This document shows, one piece after another, positions 15,518 through 24,000 of a stretch of 26,273 nt of DNA. Source of the DNA: an uncultured Christensenella sp. (GTDB lineage Bacteria; Bacillota; Clostridia; Christensenellales; Borkfalkiaceae); the NCBI GenBank assembly GCA_910578765.1, contig CAJTRW010000025.1:1-26273 (forward strand). Direction: 5' to 3'. How positions within the stretch are numbered: position 1 is the first letter of the stretch; every line of letters starts with the position of its first letter. The position numbers and the translations under genes were made by a program. The notes beneath the pieces were generated by a model. It searched no databases. It was not told where the DNA came from and worked only from the letters and a program-made list of their open reading frames with translations.

Positions 15518-17131
15518 TTGGCGCTGACAAGTTATTTAGCAAAGGGAACGCAAATGAAAATGCTTTTAGAAGAATTTTGTAACAATAAAGATATAAAAAA
15601 AGGATTGTTTCTTATAGATATGCCTACCGGTACAGGCAAAACTTATAGTGTGGCTGAGTATATCGCTAACAATTTTGAAAAAATAGAAGGCAAAATATTT
15701 TTTGTTACGCAATTAAAGAAAAATTTGCCAGAAGATGAAATTAGAAAATGCTTTAAAGAAGTTGGTAAAGATAGACAATGTTTTGTTGCGGGTTGAAAAC
15801 AACGTAGATAACCTTTGCAATAATTTTCATTTAGTTAAAGAAGAATTGTATGAATTTATAGGTGATAATCATTTGCTCGTTAAAATAGAGCGTGAGATTA
15901 ATTTGATAAAAGGCAACAAAAACGTCAATGACGATAATATGTTTCTCGTTCAGCAAGCAAGAGATGATTTGCAAAATGAATTAGAGCGCGAACTTCGCAA
16001 TAAGGTTACAGCTTATTTAACTTATGACGAAAAAGGTAAAGAGCGGACAAAGGCACAAAAAGTAAAATTATTAGAAAATGACGACAAATATAAATGGATT
16101 GTAAAATTATATCCCGCAACTCAAACGTATAAAAAGAAAATTTTTATAATGAGTTTGGATAAATTCCTTTATAGATACTCTACAATTATAGAACCTCCGT
16201 TTAATTTATTTGAAAGCGATTTGCTGGAAAACAGTATAATTTTTATGGATGAATTTGACGGTACTAAAGATGTAATTTTAAAGAAAATAATTAAAGACGG
16301 GTTATTGGTTTGAATGATTACGAAAATTTACAAAGGCTTGCAGAAACAAAAGATGAACGTTCTTATCAATACAAAGAATCGATACTTGGCTCGTGGGACA
16401 AGGATAGGGTAGAAAGGTGGGAAAAGATTAGAGACGAGGTGTTAAGAAAACCAACTATAGCTAATTTAACTGAAACAGAGTTCAGTGAGCTATATATAGA
16501 ATTACCGGAGAAAGCTAATAAATATTATTTTTTGGATTCTCATTATCCGCATCAGGAAAACAAGTTACTTAAATATTCATTTAATCAACAAATCGGATAT
16601 AAGTGCATTAGCGCTCACTCCGTTTTATTGCCGCAAATGCTTGAAATCCCGGGCGTTAGAGAGTATTTTAATGAAAATGGTTATGCAGTATTTTTTGAGC
16701 CTAATAAATATATGTTATCTGAAAGTATATTGAAATCCATTTATCAGGGAGCTTTAGGGGAAGTTGTTGGAAGGTGTATAATAGAGAAAAAGCTGCTTGA
16801 GATTTTAGGACTTAGATTTGAAAACTTGCCGATAAAGTCATATGAAAAATTTGATAACAAAATTAAAGATATTTATTTTGATTTCAAAAATTGGAATGGT
16901 AGTTTCACTCCTACTTTAAGTTCAAAAATATCCAATATAAGACGTAAAATGAAATTAACGCAAGCGGATAAATTAGTTGTCGTTAATGTTTTGAAACCTA
17001 ATTTTGAAGTAAAACCATATCTTGTTACGATTGATGGGGCAATTTTGATGCTTCCATATTTGTACGACATTCAGAAAAGGGAATGGAATTATGAAGGGCT
17101 TAAGAAGCTTTATAGCGTTTTGCAAAGTTGA
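15518..17131 (+). pseudogene. Helicase-like ATPase with nuclease-like C-terminus, broken by two frameshifts
   Basis: Three overlapping frames read as one ~537-residue protein. Part 1 (15518-~15780) has Walker A in DMPTGTGKTYS and a following strand KIFFVTQLKKN. Part 2 (~15770-16310, shifted) has a helical insertion, the motif FIMSLDKFL, and Walker B as IIFMDEFDGTK. Part 3 (16313-17131, shifted back) has GALGEVVGRCIIEKKL followed by IYFDFKNWN, resembling the E...D-x-K core of PD-(D/E)xK nucleases. The shifts lie at about 15770-15790 and about 16308-16313 (a T run, likely one T lost). Intact relatives would be SF2-type helicases linked to defence or DNA processing; that assignment is inference. 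The start is uncertain (TTG 15518 or ATG 15554). Assembly error is an alternative to true decay. Confidence 0.65.
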
Positions 17132-17181
17132 TTCAGTAATAAAAGGTTTAGTTGGCATTTTACAAATATAGTACATTTTAT

Positions 17182-17187
17182 AAGGTG
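17182..17187 (+). promoter_or_regulatory. Ribosome site that fixes the kinase start
   Basis: AAGGTG lies 3-4 nt before ATG at 17191, slightly close but the only purine-rich site. An upstream in-frame start at 17152 has none. A possible promoter (TTGGCA 17152-17157, 18 nt, TTTTAT 17176-17181) overlaps it. Confidence 0.5.
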
Positions 17188-17190
17188 AAT

Positions 17191-18699
17191 ATGTTAACTA
17201 GTAGTACATTAAAGCATTTTTCGCACATTTTTTGTGGCGATGAAGGTGATTTTTATTCTTATAAAACCGGTCCGAAATTAGTAAGTTTTTTTAATGAAAA
17301 CTTCGGGTTTAAAGATGTATATGGGCAAGGTTTTCCTTCAAGATGGGCGTATGTTTATGATAGATTAGTTTACTTGTTAAATAATAACAAGTTTAATCGT
17401 TTTCTAGACGTATGCTTAAGTAAGAATTATATTATTCGAGAACAAAGAGTAACTCAAGTTGAAGCTGCGGAAATTTCAGAAAAAATATTTACTGAACTTA
17501 ATCGATTGGTAAAATTAGATCAATGTATAATTAATTATTCTGGAAATCATTACTATTTAATTAAAGAGAATGAAGATTTAATCTATATTGATAGTGGTGG
17601 ATTCGCTAACGTTTATGAGCAAAAATCTACAGGACATATTCTGAAAAAGCTGAAAGATGATTTTTTAACGGACAGTGGCGTACGTAGCCGCTTTAAAAGA
17701 GAATTTGAGATAACTAAATCGTTAAATGGTTTGTTCGGTATAATTGAAGTTTACACCTTTAATAATGGTGACTATTCGTATACTATGGAAAAAGCCGAAC
17801 TAACTTTAGAAAAGTATATTCTCGACAATAAGCATAATTATGCAACTAAAATTAATTGTATAAGACAAATATTATTTATTATGAATGAAGTGCATAAAAG
17901 GGATATAATTCATCGTGATATAAGCCCTAATAATATATTTATAATTTCCGGTAAGTTAGTAATTGCGGATTTTGGATTAGGCAAGGATTTAAAAGTATGT
18001 ACTTCTCATCAAACGATACATACAAATTCTTTGGGACAATTTTTTTATTGTGCGCCGGAACAGTTTATGATGTTAAAAGAAGGTGACAAGCGTAGCGATG
18101 TTTATTCGCTTGGCAGAGTTATTAATTTCATTATGACTAAAGATCCTCGTAATTCTAATCATGAGTTCAGAAGTGTTGCGGAAAAAGCATCTAACAATGA
18201 TGCTAATTCAAGGTATATAGATGCGGGACAGTTATCGTCATTTTTTGAAAAAGCAATAGTATACAATGCTCGAAAACAAAATCAAGAAGAAATGGATAAA
18301 CTAATCAGTTTAGGTGTTTTTAATGATGAAGTTGAAAATTACATTTATAGTTTGGATGCAGAGAAGATTTCTTCAACTTTACTTGATGAGAAAAAAGGTT
18401 TTAATAATTCCTTAATAAAGTTTATGAAAATAGATGAAACTCATGCCCAACATATTGTTCAAAGTGTTGAAAATACATATGATCAAGTATGTTGTGGAGT
18501 GTTTAACGCATATGACCCATTCGCTAATTTTGCTTATTGTGTATTGGATGAAAATTTTCCTTTTGTAATAAAAGAATATGCAGCAAATATATTACATTAT
18601 ATTTCGAGAAATATAAATCGATTTGGGGCGCAAAGGTTGGAAGAGGAATTATTAAAAAAAGGACTTGATCCATTAATCGAAGATATATTGAAATCTTGA
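17191..18699 (+). CDS. Ser/Thr protein kinase with an AbiJ-like N-terminal domain
   Basis: A 502-residue protein with three parts. Residues 1-~115 carry CGDEGDFYSYKTGPKL, FFNENFGFKDVYG and GFPSRWAYV, which resemble the N-terminal domain family found on AbiJ-type abortive-infection proteins (recalled from pattern, not searched). Residues ~130-330 are a complete Hanks-type kinase: glycine loop DSGGFANVYE (134-143), Lys152 or 153, HRD (241-243) with Asn248, DFG (260-262), APE (288-290) and the SDVYSLGRV helix. Residues ~340-502 are a helical C-terminal domain of unknown type. There is no membrane segment, so it is cytoplasmic. It follows the helicase-like frame by ~60 nt and ends at a terminator. 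A phage-sensing effector kinase is plausible; regulatory roles cannot be excluded. Confidence 0.85.
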   Translation: MLTSSTLKHFSHIFCGDEGDFYSYKTGPKLVSFFNENFGFKDVYGQGFPSRWAYVYDRLVYLLNNNKFNRFLDVCLSKNYIIREQRVTQVEAAEISEKIFTELNRLVKLDQCIINYSGNHYYLIKENEDLIYIDSGGFANVYEQKSTGHILKKLKDDFLTDSGVRSRFKREFEITKSLNGLFGIIEVYTFNNGDYSYTMEKAELTLEKYILDNKHNYATKINCIRQILFIMNEVHKRDIIHRDISPNNIFIISGKLVIADFGLGKDLKVCTSHQTIHTNSLGQFFYCAPEQFMMLKEGDKRSDVYSLGRVINFIMTKDPRNSNHEFRSVAEKASNNDANSRYIDAGQLSSFFEKAIVYNARKQNQEEMDKLISLGVFNDEVENYIYSLDAEKISSTLLDEKKGFNNSLIKFMKIDETHAQHIVQSVENTYDQVCCGVFNAYDPFANFAYCVLDENFPFVIKEYAANILHYISRNINRFGAQRLEEELLKKGLDPLIEDILKS

Positions 18700-18702
18700 T
18701 TG

Positions 18703-18737
18703 TTAAAGCGGCAGTTTTACTGCCGTTAATTTTTTTA
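18703..18737 (+). terminator. Terminator after the kinase gene
   Basis: CGGCAG (18709-18714) pairs with CTGCCG (18720-18725) around TTTTA, with outer TTAA/TTAA pairing and a T run from 18731. The last residues of the minus-strand SRAP frame are encoded by this hairpin, showing that the frame's end is accidental. Confidence 0.85.
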
Positions 18738-19272
18738 TAAGGAGATTTTTTATGATTGATTTTTGTATAAGAAAGCGTTTTACAACAAAGGGAGCAGTGT
18801 ATGAGTATCGATTTGAGATAGCAATACGGTTATGATAATCGTCAACCGGCGGGGTGGACTGTTTGGTAAGTATAATAAATCTGTTTTCTCCGTCGTAATG
18901 TTTTGTAAAACCGCAGAGATAAAGTAAATTGCCGTTGACGCTTACAAAGTATTTTTTGTTTTTATTTTCGTCCCACTCGTAAAAACCGCTTACGGGAATT
19001 ATGCAGCGTCTTTCCAAAAAGCCCTTACGGAAAGTCTGTCTGTCCGTAACGGTTTCTGAACGGGCATTGATAATAACGCCTTTGCCATTGAACCGATTAA
19101 AGCCCCAGCGGACGAGCGACGGTTTATCGCTTTCTGCTGTAAATAGGGGCGCAATGTTTTTTGGAAATATATCCCCAAACCGCAGTTGAACGTTCATATC
19201 GCTTTTGGGTAATTTTTCTACAATATCCTGAACGCCTTTTTGGCTGAAACCCAAATTAAATCTTCCACACAT
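18703..19272 (-). CDS. SRAP-domain protein (YedK/HMCES family), C-terminus replaced
   Basis: The 189-residue frame starts MCGRF, the SRAP signature in which Cys2, exposed after Met removal, forms a covalent DNA-protein crosslink with abasic sites in single-stranded DNA. I chose the Met at 19272 over the longer upstream reading for this reason. Other site residues are present: Asn69 and Arg71 (INARSE), Glu99 (SGFYEW) and His147 (DYHNR). After HNR the usual RMPVIL-type continuation is lost; the remaining ~40 codons are antisense to the integrase scrap and the kinase terminator. So roughly the last quarter of the fold is gone and the product is probably unstable, even though active-site residues remain. 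Confidence 0.8.
   Translation of the reverse strand: MCGRFNLGFSQKGVQDIVEKLPKSDMNVQLRFGDIFPKNIAPLFTAESDKPSLVRWGFNRFNGKGVIINARSETVTDRQTFRKGFLERRCIIPVSGFYEWDENKNKKYFVSVNGNLLYLCGFTKHYDGENRFIILTKQSTPPVDDYHNRIAISNRYSYTAPFVVKRFLIQKSIIKNLLIKKLTAVKLPL
18752..18835 (+). pseudogene. 5' scrap of a tyrosine-recombinase (integrase) gene
   Basis: AAGGAG (18739-18744) lies 7 nt before an ATG that begins a 27-codon frame. It contains RKRFTTKGAVYEYRFEIA, the pattern of the N-terminal arm-binding domain of phage/ICE integrases (K.G...Y.YRF.I), then stops. The match ends at about 18823, where SRAP-like sequence begins on the other strand. The rest of the integrase is missing. It is the usual neighbour of a mobile-element end, so it marks a former integrative element. 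Identification rests on a short peptide. Confidence 0.5.
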
Positions 19273-19509
19273 ACAATAAGTTTGTTTATTGTACAGAAAA
19301 TTACCACGACGAGAATGGAATTGAAAAGCAAGGGATAAGTGTGTTTTGGAGTGATCAAAGCAGAATAAATAAACTAATAGAGCTTGAAAAAACAAGATAT
19401 CAATAATTCGATTTCACTGTGGAAATATCAACCAAATTATGGTGTATAAAATGCTTTAAACAGGTGAAAAATATGCCTTACAATGTTGTATATAGCATTG
19501 AGGTTTTAA
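19273..19509. other. Intergenic region before the XRE gene
   Basis: No clear gene. On the + strand a 48-codon frame (19260-19406) contains GISVFWSDQSRINKLIELEK and ends in TAA; it looks ordered and could be the 3' scrap of another gene, but is too short and overlaps the SRAP start. Near 19481-19510 lie a possible ATATAGCATT operator and a GAGG site for the next gene. Confidence 0.3.
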
Positions 19510-19833
19510 ATGGATAAAAAAATAATTTTAAAACGCATTGATGAGTTAATGAAAGAAAAAGGTATCACAAATTATCAGTTGAAAGAAAACGCTGATATTT
19601 CTTCTACAATTTATCAATGGCGCAAAAATGCTAAACGAGATGAAGCGCGTACACCCTCATTAAGATCAATTGAAAAAATATGTGATTATTTTGGTGTTTC
19701 GCTATCGTATTTCTTTTCTTTTAATGAAGAACAACAAAAAGATATTAAGGATAAAGAATTGTATAAAAGGATTTGCCGCTTAAGTTACGACCAAGTCAAT
19801 ATTTTAAATGATTTGATAGATCAGCTAAAATAA
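19510..19833 (+). CDS. XRE-family transcription regulator, short
   Basis: A 107-residue protein with an N-terminal helix-turn-helix of Cro/CI type (about 5-68: RIDELMKEKGITNYQLKENADISSTIYQWRK, then PSLRSIEKICDYFGVSLSYFF). The C-terminal ~35 residues form a charged helix (LSYDQVNILNDLIDQLK) of the kind used for dimerisation. GAGG about 7 nt before the ATG is a weak ribosome site. It carries the same 10-bp element (ATATAGCATT) upstream as the next XRE gene, so cross- or autoregulation is plausible. Confidence 0.9.
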   Translation: MDKKIILKRIDELMKEKGITNYQLKENADISSTIYQWRKNAKRDEARTPSLRSIEKICDYFGVSLSYFFSFNEEQQKDIKDKELYKRICRLSYDQVNILNDLIDQLK

Positions 19834-19848
19834 GTTTAATATAGCATT
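19813..19848 (+). promoter_or_regulatory. Possible leaderless promoter and operator of the second XRE gene
   Basis: TTGATA (19813-19818), 18-nt spacer and TAATAT (19837-19842), seven bases before ATG 19850. There is no Shine-Dalgarno site. ATATAGCATT (19839-19848) overlaps the -10 and equals 19490-19499 in front of the first XRE gene. Confidence 0.4.
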
Positions 19849-19849
19849 T

Positions 19850-20344
19850 ATGGATACGATAGGAAAAAAGATTTATAAATTAAGAAAGAGTAAGCATATA
19901 ACACAAGAAGAACTAAGTTTTCAGCTTGATGTAAGCAGACAAACTATTCATAACTGGGAAGCTGGCACAATGTTGCCAAGCACAGAAAATATAATATCGT
20001 TATGCTCGTTTTTTAGCGTAAATTCCGATTATTTTTTCAATGATAAAGAGATTTTAAAAGAAACAGCATGTGCAACAGTTAAGAACAAGACGAGGGGTAA
20101 GTTTGTAACTTTTATTATAATATCAATTTTATCGTATATAGTTTTTATTATATGTACTATATTTACTGTTGTAATTGGATGTACATTGTTTACAAATAAT
20201 ATCGGGTTTGACAGTTCTTCAACTTTAGATTATGATATTTCAGAATTTGTAATTCTATTAATAATAAGTTTATTGATGCTAGCAATTGCCGTAACATTTA
20301 CTTTATTAACAAAAAAATATAAATGTAAATATAATTTGACATAA
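19850..20344 (+). CDS. Membrane-anchored XRE-family regulator
   Basis: A 164-residue protein. Residues 5-65 form a textbook XRE helix-turn-helix (KIYKLRKSKHITQEELSFQLDVSRQTIHNWE, then LPSTENIISLCSFFSVNSDYFF). Two hydrophobic segments (about 87-113 and 132-155) follow, joined by a polar loop, placing the DNA-binding part at the cytoplasmic face of the membrane. This architecture is common for Firmicutes regulators that sense membrane or extracellular cues. It starts 16 nt after the previous XRE stop. The next two genes encode exported proteins, so these are candidate targets. Confidence 0.85.
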   Translation: MDTIGKKIYKLRKSKHITQEELSFQLDVSRQTIHNWEAGTMLPSTENIISLCSFFSVNSDYFFNDKEILKETACATVKNKTRGKFVTFIIISILSYIVFIICTIFTVVIGCTLFTNNIGFDSSSTLDYDISEFVILLIISLLMLAIAVTFTLLTKKYKCKYNLT

Positions 20345-20361
20345 ATGTAAAAAAGACTTAA

Positions 20362-20402
20362 TTGCACCTTTTATTAAATTATTTTAAAATAGTTTTAGGA
20401 GG
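20362..20402 (+). promoter_or_regulatory. Promoter and ribosome site of the small secreted protein gene
   Basis: TTGCAC (20362-20367), 17-nt spacer, TAAAAT (20385-20390), and AGGAGG (20397-20402) six nt before ATG 20409. Confidence 0.7.
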
Positions 20403-20408
20403 TTTAAT

Positions 20409-20921
20409 ATGAACAAAACATATAAAAAATTGTGTTTAATCATGCTTTGCGTATTTGCAATTATTACTGTTCTAATGACGTTCAGTTTTATACATAGTGC
20501 CGACGCCAAAGCAAGTACACAAGACAATTATAATCATGGAACAATTGAAGGTGCGAATGACGAAGCTGAACCTTACGGTGTATTGGTCTCGCTTTCGATT
20601 TCGATTAATGGAGGAAACGGAAAAGTTTGGACTAAAGTCAAAAACGATTTTACATTGTTTCCTGCAAAAATTATTGTAATATTAGAACTATATTCATCTA
20701 CTTATTATACTGATAATTATCAAGCTATGACCTTAGTTGCGGTAAATTCAATAGATGATCTCAATATTGGAAAAACAATAACTACCGAGGCTGGTACCGG
20801 TGGAGTTGAAAAATATTGGATGGGTAGGATGAGATATAAAGTCGATTCGAAAAGTTGGAAAACAAAAGCAACCGGCGTTTGCAGAATCAGTGGAAGCGGT
20901 GAGTTTTTGGGATATACTTAA
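20409..20921 (+). CDS. Small secreted protein of unknown function
   Basis: A 170-residue protein with a clear signal peptide (KKLCLIMLCVFAIITVLMTFSF, cleavage likely after HSADAKA). The mature ~136 residues are beta-rich (VLVSLSISINGGNGKVWTKVKNDF, KIIVILELYSS) with an aromatic-rich middle, and resemble a small beta-sandwich; no catalytic motif is visible. It has its own promoter, ribosome site and terminator, and stands between the membrane-bound XRE regulator and the giant surface protein. I do not recognise the family. An exported binding or signalling protein is possible. Confidence 0.8.
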   Translation: MNKTYKKLCLIMLCVFAIITVLMTFSFIHSADAKASTQDNYNHGTIEGANDEAEPYGVLVSLSISINGGNGKVWTKVKNDFTLFPAKIIVILELYSSTYYTDNYQAMTLVAVNSIDDLNIGKTITTEAGTGGVEKYWMGRMRYKVDSKSWKTKATGVCRISGSGEFLGYT

Positions 20922-20942
20922 TATTAATAAAAATTATATATT

Positions 20943-20978
20943 AAAGCGTATGTTGAAGTCAGACATACGCTTTTTTTA
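20943..20978 (+). terminator. Terminator after the small secreted protein gene
   Basis: AGCGTATGT (20945-20953) pairs with ACATACGCT (20963-20971), 9-nt loop, followed by seven or more T. Confidence 0.9.
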
Positions 20979-21070
20979 TTAACGTAAAACAATATTTACC
21001 ATAATGTAAAGTTAAGTTTATTGATGGATTTTTTATATTGTATTATATTGAGTATAGAAAATTATATATT

Positions 21071-21088
21071 GGAGGTTTACTACAGATG
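21071..21088 (+). promoter_or_regulatory. Ribosome site that fixes the start of the giant surface protein
   Basis: GGAGG (21071-21075) lies 10 nt before ATG 21086. The upstream in-frame ATG at 21038 has no such site, and starting at 21086 places the signal peptide at the N-terminus. Confidence 0.8.
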
Positions 21089-24000
21089 AGAAAACAAAGA
21101 AGCAGTAATGTATTTAAAACAATATTAATTTTGCTTTGTATTGTTTTTGCAAGTTTAGGCACGGGTATTGTTAATGCAATTGTAAATCGTGAAGGGACAA
21201 AGTTGTTTGCGGAAGCGGCAGTCGATAATTCTATATTTACTTTTGTAGCAACAAGCGAAACGGAGTGTAATGTAAGGCTTAAAGATAAGACTGTAGAAAC
21301 GGCTATCGTGCCGTCAAAAGTTGAAATAGATGGGTCTGAATACACAGTCACATCTGTTGTTAGTAACGGGTTTATTTCCGCAAAAAATTTAACTAAAGTT
21401 TGGTTACCGAGAACAATTAAATCGATAGGTAGCGGAGCGTTTGCCGGATGCAAATTATTGTCATCTGTAACTTTATCTTCGGTTGAATCAATAGGTTCGA
21501 ATGCCTTTTCTTTATGTTCTTCATTGGAGTATTTGATTATTCCAGAAAGTGTAAAGGAAGTTTCGTCCACAATTTTGCGTAGCTCTTCAACAAAAGTTTT
21601 TATAAGGGTTTCTGAAGAAAGAACACAAGAATTAGGATGGGATGAAAATTGGAATAATGGCAATGAGACGCAGGAAGTAGAATATAACAGCAATTTTATT
21701 CCTCAGATAGAATATATAGAAGTCGTTAATTCTTATTATGGTCTGAGACCTTATGCAGAAGAAGAATCTGTTTATTACGTTGACGATTTTCAACCTTTTA
21801 CAGAGACGTTAAATGGAAAAACTACAATACGCATACCAGCTGTATATAACAATAAAATTGTTGCAGGAATCAAAGATAATGCGTTTATTGATAATCAGGT
21901 TGATACGATAATCGTTGAGTATTCGGAAAATGATTTCTATATAGGCTCGAATGCGTTTTTAATTGCCACATGCAATAAAATTATTATAAATCGTAATATC
22001 ACTTTAGATGACGGAAACGGCAATTTATCGGAGTCGCTGTTTTCAGGTTCGACAGTAAAAACAATAGTTTTACCTGATACAATAACCGACATAGGTCCGG
22101 CGATGTTTCAGGGTTGTGAAGAATTAACCGATATACAATTCATTACTCCTAATAATAATTTTTTAGGCAAAGAAGAAGATTTAATACAAGAGTCTACCGG
22201 CAAAATAGTATTACCCAATTCAGTCAATAGCATCGGTAATGAAGCGTTCAGTCAATTGCCGTTAATTACATCTATTGATATTCCTGATAGCGTCACGGAA
22301 GTCGGTGAACGCATTCTTGTAGATTGGGGCGGAAATCAGGTTGTTAATATAAATGTTGAAAATGAGTCCGATCTGTATACCAATGGCAAAAACTGGAATA
22401 GTAATTGGAAAGACGGTTGCAGTTTAGACGTGTTACGTTTTCAAGGCACTTATCAAATAACATATGTTTTAAACGGCGGAACTCATACAGGTAATCCTAC
22501 CGAATATAAATCGTTCGAAAATATAATTCTAAATGATGCCGAAAAGAAGGGATATACTTTCGACGGTTGGTACGATAATCCCGATTTTAATGGGGATACT
22601 ATCCCTGTTATCGGGAAAGGATCTTCGGGCGATTTAACTCTATACGCCAAATTCATCAATAATACATACACAATAAAATATGATCAAAATAAACCCGAAA
22701 ACGCTTTGAATGCAGTTACGGGTATTACAGTTGATTCCAAACACAATTATGACGTTTCATCTCCTTTAAGTCAAAACGGGTTTAAACTCTACGGTTGGAA
22801 ACATATTGGCTGGTGCCTGAAATCTGACGGTTCAGATAAGCTGTTCACAGAATTGGAAAACGTTATTAATTTAACAGATAAATCGAATGAAGTAATAACT
22901 CTGTACGCGCAATGGAGTCAAAAAGAATATGCAGTCAAGTACAACCCTAATAAACCGAATAATGCAACAGGTTTACTTGAGGGGCATATGGTCGATTCCT
23001 TATTTAAATATGATAACTCATATACATTGCCCGAAAATAGTTTTACTTTGGAAGGTTGGCATTTTGTCGGGTGGAATACAAGCTATGACGGAACGGGTTC
23101 TTCTTATTCCGATGAAGAAACTGTAATCAATATCCCCGCAAATGAGGGCTTGCAAATTGAATTGTTCGCCCAGTGGGAGGCTAACGCATATACCGTGCAT
23201 TATGATAAAAATAAGCCCATAGAAGCATCCCACAATGTTGAAAATGAAATGGCTGACAGCAACCATATTTTCAATACGGATTCTCGCTTAAATCAAAATA
23301 AATTTACGCTTTACGGTTGGCGTTTTAATGGTTGGAACACAAAAGCCGATGGAACGGGCAGGGGTTTTTATGATAATTCTCTTGTTACAGATTTGGGGGA
23401 TAAAAAATTAAACAACCAAACGGTTACATTGTATGCACAGTGGCAACCGTTGGGTTATACTGTAATTTATACTTATAATAGACCCGAAAACGCAAGTCAT
23501 TTGGTATTGGGAAGCATGGCAACTTCAATTTACTATTACGACTTTGAAAGTAAATTGACTAAAAACTGTTTTACATTGCAGGGTTGGAATTTTATAGGTT
23601 GGCGCGATTCATACGGTAATAATTATGCCGATCAAGCAACAGTCAAAACGCCTACCTTAAACGACAATAACGAGCTTATGCTTGTAGCTAAGTGGCAGCC
23701 TTATAACTATTCGGTTAAGTATTATGCAAACCCTCCTGCCGATGCGGATATAATTTCAGGCTCCATGTCAGATTCTTATTTTAAGTATGATAATTCAGCC
23801 ACTTTATCGGCAAGCGGATATTCCGTAACCGGTTGGAGGTTTACAGGCTGGAACACCGCAAGCAACGGCTCGGGGACAAACTTTAATGTAGGTCAGTCGT
23901 ATACAAATATTAAAACAGATATAACTGATAACGAAGTGGTTCCTCTCTATGCTCAGTGGGAAAAGCAGTTATATACAATTACACTCGATAAAAACGGCGG

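Noticed and set aside
15518..17131. Three separate genes (15518-15796, 15735-16313, 16310-17131)
   Set aside because: Walker A is in the first, Walker B in the second and the nuclease-like core in the third, and they join smoothly, so one frameshifted gene explains them better.
14100..18850. tRNA gene as integration target of the island
   Set aside because: I found no cloverleaf or TTCGA-type T-arm near either island edge.
19273..19395. N-terminal extension of the SRAP frame up to 19395
   Set aside because: SRAP proteins need Cys at position 2; the MCGRF start at 19272 is required for function.
21043..21693. 216-codon minus-strand open frame opposite the giant surface gene start
   Set aside because: It covers the signal peptide and leucine-rich repeats of a well-supported gene, and has no ribosome site or recognisable domain.
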